A stretch of DNA of 7,352 nucleotides from Euryarchaeota archaeon UBA59 (lineage in GTDB: Archaea; Thermoplasmatota; Poseidoniia; Poseidoniales; Thalassarchaeaceae): contig DAVI01000055.1 in assembly GCA_002505495.1 (NCBI GenBank), forward strand, positions 1 to 7,352, written 5' to 3'. Positions 1 through 6,351 of the stretch are shown one piece after another; within the stretch, counting starts at the first letter, position 1; the number at the start of each line of letters is the position of its first letter. The notes under the pieces were generated by a model, which did no database searches, was not told where the DNA came from, and was given only the letters and a program-made list of their open reading frames with translations. The position numbers were made by a program, and so were the translations under genes.

Positions 1-513
1 GTGGAGCCAGTGCTCCATCCGACCGAAGATGTCGAGGCCGCTCTAGAGAGGGGAGATGTCCACTGCGATACGGTTAGGCAGACTCTCGCCTACCTCGGAA
101 GCAACGAACAGTGGTCTTGGTTCTACTCGATCAGCGACCTCGTTGGAATGGAGGTCAGCTTGCTCATTGACGGCGACGGACAGTGCTTCGTCGACTGGGG
201 GACGGTCTCCAGAGTTGGACTCAACCCTCCCGAAGGGGGAGTCATCCCATTCAGAGTATGGGTGCACACCCACCCAAGCGGCAATGCCTACTGGAGCGCC
301 ACCGACTTGCACACCTTGGCGGTGGCGAGTGCGGCGAGAATCATGCTGAGCGCGTTCGTGCTCGGCCGCGGTGAGATGAAGTGTGCGCACTGGACTGCTG
401 AGGCTGTAGAACAACCGCTGGACACATTTGGGCCACTCTCAAACTGGACGGATGAATCTGTAGTATTCTACGAGGAAGAACCGTCACCTTGGTTCGAGGA
501 GGCGGTCCAATGA
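1..513 (+). CDS. JAMM/JAB (MPN+)-type metalloprotease-like protein
   Basis: A 170-residue protein with a complete JAMM zinc-peptidase signature. The motif H89-T-H91, then seven residues, then S99-x-x-D102 is the canonical HxH(x7)SxxD. Glu51 lies in a stretch (EVSLLIDG) that resembles the EVCGLLxG strand carrying the catalytic glutamate in JAB proteins. His89, His91 and Asp102 would bind zinc, with Glu51 and Ser99 assisting catalysis. Family members remove ubiquitin-like proteins or cut peptide or isopeptide bonds, and some process ThiS/MoaD-like carriers; the substrate here cannot be read from sequence. After the motif the chain runs through a hydrophobic helix/strand (about 103-123) to an acidic, Trp/Glu-rich tail. 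No signal peptide or membrane segment is seen. The reading frame opens at the first base (GTG), so the true start may lie outside the window. Its stop overlaps the next gene by ATGA, implying translational coupling. Family confidence is good; function is inferred. Confidence 0.82.
   Translation: MEPVLHPTEDVEAALERGDVHCDTVRQTLAYLGSNEQWSWFYSISDLVGMEVSLLIDGDGQCFVDWGTVSRVGLNPPEGGVIPFRVWVHTHPSGNAYWSATDLHTLAVASAARIMLSAFVLGRGEMKCAHWTAEAVEQPLDTFGPLSNWTDESVVFYEEEPSPWFEEAVQ
496..502 (+). promoter_or_regulatory. Shine-Dalgarno site fixing the start at 510
   Basis: GAGGAGG ends seven bases before the ATG at 510. This ideal spacing makes 510 the start of the small downstream gene, rather than the in-frame upstream ATG at 489, which lies before the site. 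It lies within the end of the JAMM gene. Confidence 0.75.
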
Positions 514-752
514 GTGGATTTGTTCGTAACCCTGCTGATGACGATGAGCGAAAGCGACTCGAACAGGCAATAGAGGCGGGGGCGGGCATGAGCATCGCCG
601 ACTTCATCGAAACCGTCATCGGAGAGGTTCCAGACGGTGAGTTTGTGCAAATCGTCCGCTCAAGACTCGAGATGGCGAGTAATAACGACGAAGCGTTCGA
701 GTTGAAGGCGGAAATCGAGCAATTGTGGAATTGGCGGCAAGAGATGGCTTGA
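510..752 (+). CDS. small helical acidic protein, JAMM-gene partner, unknown function
   Basis: An 80-residue protein that I do not recognise. It starts with ATG at 510, overlapping the stop of the JAMM gene by four bases and preceded by a strong GAGGAGG site. The sequence is rich in Glu, Asp, Arg and Ala and looks mostly alpha-helical: an N-terminal charged helix (about 9-25), a central helix (about 27-40), and a C-terminal pair of helices (about 46-78) ending in Trp- and Gln-containing WNWRQEMA. It has no cysteines, no transmembrane segment and no C-terminal Gly-Gly, so it is not an obvious ubiquitin-like substrate of the protease. The overlap and coupling suggest that it is co-produced with the JAMM protein and may bind or regulate it. 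That is inference from position only. Codon pattern and the ribosome binding site support a real gene. Confidence 0.7.
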   Translation: MSGFVRNPADDDERKRLEQAIEAGAGMSIADFIETVIGEVPDGEFVQIVRSRLEMASNNDEAFELKAEIEQLWNWRQEMA

Positions 753-754
753 TG

Positions 755-772
755 TGTTCCTTCTATGGAACA
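755..772. terminator. stem-loop after the JAMM operon (possible terminator or operator)
   Basis: A perfect six-base inverted repeat, TGTTCC and GGAACA, flanks a six-base spacer (TTCTAT). It starts three bases after the TGA of the 80-aa gene and ends about 30 bases before the TATA-like element of the next gene. As RNA it forms a short hairpin, extendable by two G-U pairs. No clear U-run follows, so it may be a weak terminator, an mRNA 3' end structure, or a protein-binding site. Confidence 0.4.
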
Positions 773-800
773 TGAGCATTTCATATCACATTCACTCTAC

Positions 801-810
801 TTTCATATAT
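801..810 (+). promoter_or_regulatory. TATA-like promoter element for the downstream gene
   Basis: TTTCATATAT sits in an AT-rich gap. Its centre is about 40 bases before the ATG at 848. If this is an archaeal TATA box, transcription would begin near 830-835, just upstream of the GAGAGG ribosome binding site at 836-841. This supports 848 as the start, since the in-frame ATG at 809 overlaps the element. The assignment depends on an archaeal host and is based on pattern only. Confidence 0.4.
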
Positions 811-847
811 GCTGAGATACTACAATAATACGATAGAGAGGAATATG

Positions 848-1576
848 ATGGCTGGCGGAAAGCAATTTAGCAAGACAAAAAAAGTCGAAAAATTGAGAAC
901 TGATGCTCTTTCAAACGCCTTCGCTTCATGGGCTAGGGATGACCCCGACTCCTTCAGGGAAGTAGCTCCAGATCTCCTACGCCAGGGCGTCGACAGGGCG
1001 ATGGGCAACGACCCACTAGCCAGCAGGCGGTTAGAGGAGTGGCTCTCAGAGGAATGGAGAGTCCAGGAATTTGATGGACTTCTTGAGTTTTCTAAGAAAC
1101 AAGAATTAGCTACAGATATAACTCCGCTCAACATTAATAGATTCAAAGGGAAAAAGAGAGAATGGTTGTTGGCATTACAAGGAAAATTCAATCCAGAATC
1201 TTCAGAACATTCTGGCGATTTTCGCCGTTGGGACAGACATGTCCGAGACCAATTCATAATTATCGCAATGATCGCCAATGAGAGAGAGGGAGTCGCTCAA
1301 GGAAGTTTGGCGAGAGCGCTCGGAATCCGGTTTGAGGATGAAGCGAGTAAGAGATACGCTGGAAATGTCGTGAGAGCAGCTAAAATAGCGCTCACTCGGA
1401 TGGCGAGAAACAAGGATAAAAACAAGAATATTTTTTCTGAAGGGATATTTCAGCAGGCCCGTGGCCATGGACTTAATCGGATTCACGCATTTGAAGACAA
1501 TTCAATTCGAAAGTTGACGCTTAGATGGGTCAACAGCCATCCGGCCAAAGTACTGGTTCCTAACCTCGACTCGTGA
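848..1576 (+). CDS. unknown protein with possible helix-turn-helix, AT-rich gene
   Basis: A 242-residue protein, family not recognised. I chose ATG 848 because GAGAGG (836-841) lies six bases upstream; an adjacent ATG at 845 and an in-frame ATG at 809 are alternatives. The N-terminus is basic (KQFSKTKKVEKLR). Residues 20-80 are helical and Trp-rich, and residues 98-113 are basic. Residues 125-145 contain a hydrophobic helix (DQFIIIAMIAN). Residues about 148-186 (the QGSLARALGI segment, then RAAKIALTRMAR) have the pattern of a helix-turn-helix, followed by a Lys/Asn-rich loop (187-194) that could be a wing. A DNA-binding role is therefore possible but unproven. No signal peptide or membrane anchor is seen. 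The middle of the gene is visibly richer in A and T, with AAA, ATT and AAT codons, than the genes on either side, which suggests horizontal acquisition or low expression. It has its own candidate promoter and converges on nrdJ four bases beyond its stop. Confidence 0.72.
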   Translation: MAGGKQFSKTKKVEKLRTDALSNAFASWARDDPDSFREVAPDLLRQGVDRAMGNDPLASRRLEEWLSEEWRVQEFDGLLEFSKKQELATDITPLNINRFKGKKREWLLALQGKFNPESSEHSGDFRRWDRHVRDQFIIIAMIANEREGVAQGSLARALGIRFEDEASKRYAGNVVRAAKIALTRMARNKDKNKNIFSEGIFQQARGHGLNRIHAFEDNSIRKLTLRWVNSHPAKVLVPNLDS

Positions 1577-1587
1577 ATATTCACGAG
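1570..1587. terminator. perfect 18-bp palindrome holding both convergent stop codons
   Basis: The sequence CTCGTGAATATTCACGAG is its own reverse complement. The TGA of the upstream + strand gene (1574-1576) and the TGA of nrdJ on the - strand (1581-1583) occupy mirror positions in it, and both proteins end in a serine encoded by TCG. It could fold into the same hairpin in either transcript and act as a shared 3' boundary or bidirectional terminator. There is no T-run on either side, so a classical intrinsic terminator is not supported. Confidence 0.5.
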
Positions 1588-4500
1588 CACCCGGTGGTAG
1601 AGCCGCACTCGTTGCACTTGAGGCAGGTTCCATTTCTGACCATCTGACTGCCACCGCAGTTTCCGCAGATGTCACCGGTAAAGCCTCTTTCTCGAGCCAT
1701 CCGCATCCTTTTTTGGTCAACGGTTTCCGGTTCAACATCCAAAGTCAGCTGAATGTCCCGCTTGTCGCCCTCGTGTCTGACCACACCATCGGGAGTGTAT
1801 TCGGGGCGGCTGATGGAGGTGGTCACCAAGTCTTCCTCGGAAATTTCTGCGAGATCATCTCTGTCGAGGTATTTGATTGCCAATTCTCTGAAAATGTAGT
1901 CAACGATGCTCGTTGCCCTCTTGACTCGGTGGCTGCCACCTTGGACCATTCCGCTCGGCTCAAACTTCTGGAATGTGAACGACTTCACGAAGGCCTCGAG
2001 TGGAATGCCGTACTGCAACCCGATTGAGACCGCTATTGCGAATTGGTTCAACATTGAGCGCCACGCTGCCCCCTCCTTCGAGGTGGTAATCATGATCTCG
2101 CCCAACCTTCCATCGTCGTAGGTGCTCGAGGTGAGATAGACGGTGTGGCCCCCAACCCTCGCCTTCATGGTGTTTGAATTGCGAGTGTCTGGCAAGGGCT
2201 GCCGGGAGGCGATGTAACCCTGCACGATTGTTTTGGCAACAACTTCTGCCTGTTGGACTGGCATCGGTAGACGCTCGACGACCTGCTTCGCCATCACCGT
2301 CATCACTTCGACCTCTTCGTCTATCTCTTCGTCGTCAACGATCAAGGTCGGTGATACGAGGGACGACATCAGCGGCTGCGAAAGTTTGCTGCCGTCGCGG
2401 TAGAGTGCGCACGCCTTGTTTCCGGTCTTCCAACTACGCATGTAGGCGTCCTGGACATCTTGAATCGACACATCTGCAGTCATGTTGATCGTCTTTGAGA
2501 TCGCACCGGAGATGAATGGTTGAGCCGCTGCCATCATGTCGACATGCGCCTCCCAACGAATCGAGCGAACCCCTTTCGCACCACAAGACTGTGCACAGTC
2601 GAACACAGGGAGGTGCTCATCCTTCATGTGTGGCGCCCCCTCAATCATGCCGTGACCGAACATGTGTTCGTCGGCGAGTTGAATGTCTGTCGCCGAGTAA
2701 CCCAACTTGTGGAGAATATCGAAGAAGGGCTCTGCCATTTCTTCATCGGTCAAGCCAAGAGTATCTCTGCAGAAATCCTCACCAAGGATTCCCGGAGAGA
2801 AGAGGCCACGGATGTCGATTACTTTGTCCATCTTTGAATCCATTCTGGCGAATTGGTCTTCGGTGAATCCCAATTCCTTCAGTGAACTTGTGGTAATGGA
2901 TGGGCAGTGGGAGAAGGAGCCGGTTCCGGTGATGTAGGTGATGATGTCATCCACTTCCACCTTCTTGTATCCAAGGTTGTCCAATCCACTTCTAAGCCCG
3001 GTCGCCGGGATGACGAGGCTTCCTCCGCCCGCCAACTTCTTGTATTGAACAATGGAAAACAGAGGCTCAACGCCAGTCGTGTCACAACCCATCACGAGAC
3101 CGATGGTGCCAGTCGGTGCGATGACAGTGGTCTGGGCATTTCGGTAACCATGTTCCTCACCCTGCATCACCGCTTGGTCCCACGCTGAGCGAGATGCCTC
3201 CAGAAGGTCCTTCGGGCACTTCTTCGGATCAATTCCCACAGGTGTGACAGCCAGCCCCTCGTACTCCTCAGTTGGAGCGTTGTAGGCTGCTCGGCGGTGA
3301 TTTCGCATCACGCGTAGCATGTGTTTCTTGTTCTTCTCATACTGCTTGAAGGGGCCAAGAATCGATGACAATTCTGCTGATGTCTTGTAGGATTCACCGG
3401 TCATTATGGAGGTTAGAGCACCACAGACGGCGTAACCTCGCGGGTCGTCATATGGAATCCCCATGTGCATCAGAACCGAGCCGAGGTTGCAGTAGCCAAG
3501 CCCGAGGGTGCGGGTTTCGTAGGAGAGCCGGGAGATTGGCTTGGAGGGGAATTGTGCCATTAGCACGGATATTTCGAGGGCGATGGTCCACAATCTGATG
3601 GTGTGAATGTAGTCGTCAATCTCGAATGCACCTCTCTTCTGGTCAAAGCAGTGAAGCAGATTGATGCTAGCGAGATTGCACGCTGTGTCGTCCAAGAACA
3701 TGTATTCGCTACATGGGTTGGAGCCGTTGATTCGGCCGCTTTCCGGGCAGGTGTGCCAATCGTTGATTGTTGTGTCAAACTGGACTCCGGGGTCAGCACA
3801 CGACCAGGCTGCGTTGGAGATGTCACCCCAAAGGTCAGCCGCCGGCATGGTTTCGCAAGGCACTGGCTCTCGCCCCTCCTCCTTCGCATCCGCCTTCTCG
3901 GTCCTCCAGTAGAGATTCCAATCGCCCCCACTTTCCACCGCTTCCATGAACTGGTTTGGCACCCGTACCGAGTTGTTGCTGTTCTGCCCCGAGACGGTGA
4001 GGTATCCCTCACCCTGCCAGTCTGCGTCGAACTGTTGGAATTTCATGCTGGTGAATCCTTGGCCTGCGAGGTCGAGGATTCGCTTGATGTGGGGCTCAGC
4101 GATGTTTGCATTCATCGCCCGCTTGATCGACTTCGCCAACTCGATGTTTACTCTGGTGTCTAACCTCGCCTCCTCGTCTCCCTCCCAGTCGGCAATGGTT
4201 GCGAAAATGGCGTTGGCATTCTTCTGCAGACTTGCTGCACCTGCAATGAGGGCGCTGACCTTCTCCTCTTCCTTCATCTTCCAGTTGACATATTGACTGA
4301 TGTCAGGGTGATCGAGGTCGAGTGTGATCATCTTCGCGGCTCGGCGTGTGGTGCCTCCCGACTTGATGGCGCCAGCCGCCTTGTCGAGTATCATCAGGAA
4401 TGAGAGCAGCCCGCTGCTCTGACCACCACCTGATAGCGGCTCCCCCTCAGCTCTGAGATTGCTGAAGTTGCTGCCGGTCCCGGAGCCGAACTTGAACAGA

Positions 4501-5216
4501 AGCGCCTCTCGAGCGACAAGGTCGGTGATGGAGCCCTCGCCGCACAATTTGTCCTCAATACTTTGGATGAAGCAGGCGTGAGGTTGAGGTCGCTCGTAGG
4601 AGTTTTTCGACCTACAGTCTTTGCCGGTTGCCGGATTGACATACCAGTGGCCTTGAGCGGGGCCTTCTATTCCATACGCCCAGTGCAGTCCGGTGTTGAA
4701 CCACTGCGGGCTATTCGGTGCCGAGCGTTGGCTGGCGAGAAGGAAATACATCTCATCGTAATACGCGCGTGCGTCGTGCTCGCTCGCGAAGTAGCCGTGT
4801 TTCCACCCCCAGTAGGTCCAGCATCCTGCGAGGCGGTGGAAAAGTTGCTTTCCGCTTGTCTCTTTGCCAACCCAGTCGTCAACCTTGTCTTTCATCGACA
4901 TATCAGGAGTTGAGCGCCAAAGGAACTCCGGAACTCCCTCTTCTTCGAGTTTTACCATGTGGTCCAGACCCGGAATCACCCTCCGGAAGTACTTGTCAGA
5001 GGCTACGGTGCCAGGAACGCCAGAAAACCCAACAGGGAACTCCACTCCCTTGATCTCCCGTTCGATGGTCTGGTCGAAATTCTTGATTTGGATATCATTG
5101 ACTTCCCAATCAAACTGTTCGTGAACAGGAGTGTTGGGTGAGGTGAATCGCCGTTCGATGACAAGCCCAGATTCGACGTCACCAGAGACTTGGTCGGTCC
5201 GCCTTGAGGTTTGCAT
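1581..5216 (-). CDS. nrdJ: adenosylcobalamin-dependent ribonucleotide reductase, class II
   Basis: A 1211-residue B12-dependent reductase that converts ribonucleotides to deoxyribonucleotides, using adenosylcobalamin to make a thiyl radical in the cytoplasm. Visible landmarks, in order, are: SAPNSPQWFNTGLHWAYGI near 165-183; YGIEGPAQGHWYV near 181-192; ACFIQS with Cys215 (first redox cysteine); KFGSGTGSNFSNLR near 242-255; SGGGQSSGL near 262-270; KSGGTTRRAAKM near 285-296; NPCSE (500-504) with the thiyl-radical Cys502 and Asn500/Glu504; ACNLAS with Cys513 (redox partner); and the PTGT phosphate-binding loop (701-704). A TSCPD-type domain occupies about 1015-1095. The C-terminal tail carries Cys1184, 1187, 1198, 1201, 1204 and 1210, matching the zinc-ribbon/redox tail that passes electrons from thioredoxin. 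The length fits the long NrdJ type of about 1200 aa. No N-terminal ATP cone and no intein are seen. ATG 5214-5216 is preceded by a weak GGGATGG. The gene stands alone, transcribed from the divergent region on its right. Confidence 0.97.
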   Translation of the reverse strand: MQTSRRTDQVSGDVESGLVIERRFTSPNTPVHEQFDWEVNDIQIKNFDQTIEREIKGVEFPVGFSGVPGTVASDKYFRRVIPGLDHMVKLEEEGVPEFLWRSTPDMSMKDKVDDWVGKETSGKQLFHRLAGCWTYWGWKHGYFASEHDARAYYDEMYFLLASQRSAPNSPQWFNTGLHWAYGIEGPAQGHWYVNPATGKDCRSKNSYERPQPHACFIQSIEDKLCGEGSITDLVAREALLFKFGSGTGSNFSNLRAEGEPLSGGGQSSGLLSFLMILDKAAGAIKSGGTTRRAAKMITLDLDHPDISQYVNWKMKEEEKVSALIAGAASLQKNANAIFATIADWEGDEEARLDTRVNIELAKSIKRAMNANIAEPHIKRILDLAGQGFTSMKFQQFDADWQGEGYLTVSGQNSNNSVRVPNQFMEAVESGGDWNLYWRTEKADAKEEGREPVPCETMPAADLWGDISNAAWSCADPGVQFDTTINDWHTCPESGRINGSNPCSEYMFLDDTACNLASINLLHCFDQKRGAFEIDDYIHTIRLWTIALEISVLMAQFPSKPISRLSYETRTLGLGYCNLGSVLMHMGIPYDDPRGYAVCGALTSIMTGESYKTSAELSSILGPFKQYEKNKKHMLRVMRNHRRAAYNAPTEEYEGLAVTPVGIDPKKCPKDLLEASRSAWDQAVMQGEEHGYRNAQTTVIAPTGTIGLVMGCDTTGVEPLFSIVQYKKLAGGGSLVIPATGLRSGLDNLGYKKVEVDDIITYITGTGSFSHCPSITTSSLKELGFTEDQFARMDSKMDKVIDIRGLFSPGILGEDFCRDTLGLTDEEMAEPFFDILHKLGYSATDIQLADEHMFGHGMIEGAPHMKDEHLPVFDCAQSCGAKGVRSIRWEAHVDMMAAAQPFISGAISKTINMTADVSIQDVQDAYMRSWKTGNKACALYRDGSKLSQPLMSSLVSPTLIVDDEEIDEEVEVMTVMAKQVVERLPMPVQQAEVVAKTIVQGYIASRQPLPDTRNSNTMKARVGGHTVYLTSSTYDDGRLGEIMITTSKEGAAWRSMLNQFAIAVSIGLQYGIPLEAFVKSFTFQKFEPSGMVQGGSHRVKRATSIVDYIFRELAIKYLDRDDLAEISEEDLVTTSISRPEYTPDGVVRHEGDKRDIQLTLDVEPETVDQKRMRMARERGFTGDICGNCGGSQMVRNGTCLKCNECGSTTGCS

Positions 5217-5239
5217 TTTCCATCCCTACCGTGCTCGTT

Positions 5240-5291
5240 CTGCTCGCATCATCTCTTGTCCGCTTGGTCGGCGTCCTAATGGTGCGAGCGG
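5240..5291. repeat. inverted repeat / long-loop hairpin upstream of nrdJ
   Basis: GCTCGCA (5242-5248) is the exact reverse complement of TGCGAGC (5283-5289). Read as + strand RNA, the stem extends to 11 pairs (5240-5250 with 5281-5291) including two G-U pairs, with a 30-base loop. In the opposite strand, which is the nrdJ leader, those two positions become A-C mismatches, so the structure favours the + strand. The arms could also be a binding site for a dimeric regulator of nrdJ. The function is unknown. Confidence 0.35.
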
Positions 5292-5312
5292 GATTTTGTT
5301 GCCTACTTAGAG

Positions 5313-5328
5313 GGTTCTTAATGGTTCT
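5313..5328. repeat. tandem GGTTCT direct repeat, possible operator
   Basis: Two copies of GGTTCT begin at 5313 and 5323, separated by TAAT, so they recur every ten bases (one helical turn). They lie about 100 bases upstream of the nrdJ start. Same-face spacing is typical of regulator sites, but short repeats also occur by chance. Confidence 0.25.
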
Positions 5329-5590
5329 CGACCAGACGCCGGAATTGTAGTGTGAAGTTGACCATTTTTTCTCCTCACGGCGACGACTCGTTTGGCTGAT
5401 GACAAAGTTTCGGGTACTGTCTGGAACACAATAGAATAGGTAAATTATCAACACTAAAAATCATTGAAACCAACTACTCCTATTCAAAAACGGCTCTTTC
5501 ACTCCTCACAACATCGGAAACAGTTGACGGGAACGCATTTGAACAAGCGGCGCGGAGGTGTACCCGTCGCAGTGACCCGCGTCGTTATTC

Positions 5591-5597
5591 AAGGAGG
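5591..5597 (+). promoter_or_regulatory. Shine-Dalgarno site fixing a TTG start at 5605
   Basis: AAGGAGG is followed, after seven bases, by TTG at 5605. This is the strongest ribosome binding site in the window. It decides the start of the next gene, since the longer open frame (from TTG 5464) lacks such a site and its extra N-terminus differs in composition from the rest of the protein. Confidence 0.7.
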
Positions 5598-5604
5598 CTT
5601 TGAT

Positions 5605-6351
5605 TTGCTAGCGCCAGAACAGATTTTACACGCCTGCATGATTCTTAGCGTGGAGTCAGATGAGGGCTTGAACGCCGACTTGATTTCCCTGATCAAAGAT
5701 GCTTTGGGCTGTGATGACGAGGACCATACAGCAGCGCTTGAGCACATCGATGAGCACCGTGATGGAGGCAAGTGGGGCGGCCGGCGAGATGCTGTATTGA
5801 AGCGCTCAGCCGACCGAGCCAACGAGGCGCTGGCGAACGGACAGCTTTCCGATTCAGGGCCAGTCGCCGATGGTCTTGCCAGTCTGCTTGACGAGGGGGA
5901 TGATGGCGAGATTGACCCATTCGCAGAACTCGGAGTTCAAGCGGGAGCCGCGAGTGTAGGCGGCGCCGCTGACCAAGGTGCAGACCTGCTCGCCGCCTTC
6001 ATGGACGACGACGAGGAAGAGGAGGAGATGGTCGACTCCGCAGGCTTCCTCACAGAAACCATCGATCTCGATGGCGCACCGACCTCTTCAGAATCAGATG
6101 ATGAGTCAGAGGACGAGTCGGATGATGATGACTCCGACAGCTCAGATTCGACCGAGGAGGAGCAGGAGTCTGAATCGACTCACGCGGTGTCACCGCTTGC
6201 TGCCTACGAGATGCTGATGTCGACCTGTTGGGTTGACGGAATCCTCGACCCCGCCGAGGCGAAACTACTCGCTCGCAAGAGAGGCGAGTTGTCAATCAGC
6301 TTCGAGGATCATCTGACCCTCCTCCGCGAGATGTTGGAGCGAGAGTCATGA
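5605..6351 (+). CDS. acidic protein with two TerB-like helical modules
   Basis: A 248-residue protein starting at TTG 5605 behind an AAGGAGG site; GTG 5572 or TTG 5464 would lengthen it by 11 or 47 residues. I do not recognise a named family. The N-terminal module (about 5-50) has helical SDEGL...LISLIKDALG...EDHTAALEHI. The C-terminal module (about 196-245) has CWVDGILDPAEAKLLARKRGEL followed by EDHLTLLREML. Both follow the pattern of short TerB/tellurite-resistance-like helical units (a DG turn, a helix with paired Leu, then EDH and a final helix), so the protein looks like an internal duplication. Between them lies a basic segment (51-76) and a very acidic, disordered linker with runs of Asp/Glu (134-141) and a Ser/Asp/Glu tract (161-191). 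There are no membrane segments or signal peptide. It overlaps the next gene by ATGA and is probably cotranscribed. A scaffold or stress role is only a guess. Confidence 0.8.
   Translation: MLAPEQILHACMILSVESDEGLNADLISLIKDALGCDDEDHTAALEHIDEHRDGGKWGGRRDAVLKRSADRANEALANGQLSDSGPVADGLASLLDEGDDGEIDPFAELGVQAGAASVGGAADQGADLLAAFMDDDEEEEEMVDSAGFLTETIDLDGAPTSSESDDESEDESDDDDSDSSDSTEEEQESESTHAVSPLAAYEMLMSTCWVDGILDPAEAKLLARKRGELSISFEDHLTLLREMLERES
6003..6179 (+). repeat. low-complexity acidic Ser/Asp/Glu coding tract
   Basis: Within the preceding gene, GAC/GAT/GAG/GAA and TCA/TCC/AGC codons dominate. They encode a block of Asp and Glu (6004-6027) and then a longer Ser/Asp/Glu tract (6085-6177). The protein segment should be disordered and highly negative. 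GATGAT and GAGGAG runs make it prone to replication slippage and length variation. Confidence 0.75.

Larger units (their letters stand above)
5217..5604. other. divergent intergenic region between nrdJ and the TerB-like operon
   Basis: A 388-base stretch with no convincing gene. It holds the nrdJ promoter and, on the other strand, the leader of the TerB-like operon. I see an inverted repeat (GCTCGCA at 5242-5248 with TGCGAGC at 5283-5289), a tandem GGTTCT repeat ten bases apart (5313 and 5323), and an AT-rich TAAATTAT at 5441-5448. I did not find a cobalamin riboswitch B12 box, tRNA or other known RNA. Open frames on both strands here read as low-complexity, non-homologous protein and are best treated as non-coding. 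Confidence 0.6.

Noticed and set aside
341..784. 147-codon open frame on the - strand across the JAMM gene end and the 80-aa gene
   Set aside because: It is antisense to two coupled genes with ribosome binding sites, is Ser/Arg-rich and has no supported start.
877..883. A7 run (slippery-looking) near the start of the 242-aa gene
   Set aside because: A -1 shift would reach a stop within a few codons, there is no downstream stimulatory structure I can see, and the zero frame is open throughout.
3603..4163. 186-codon open frame on the + strand opposite nrdJ
   Set aside because: It lies fully antisense to conserved reductase sequence, including the NPCSE region, and its protein shows no recognisable pattern; it is a shadow of a GC-rich coding strand.
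3000..5000. Possible intein in nrdJ
   Set aside because: Reductase motifs run without interruption from residue 165 to 710 and the total length matches intein-free long NrdJ proteins.
5179..5454. 91-codon - strand frame covering the nrdJ leader
   Set aside because: It overlaps the nrdJ start out of frame, its composition (Arg/Thr/Ser) is unlike the acidic proteins nearby, and there is no good ribosome binding site.
5217..5463. Possible cobalamin riboswitch before nrdJ
   Set aside because: No recognisable B12 box or conserved core was found by eye on the - strand; only an Infernal scan could settle it.
5464..5604. N-terminal extension of the acidic TerB-like protein from TTG 5464
   Set aside because: The extra 47 residues are basic and low in acidic residues, unlike the rest, and the strong AAGGAGG site points to TTG 5605.
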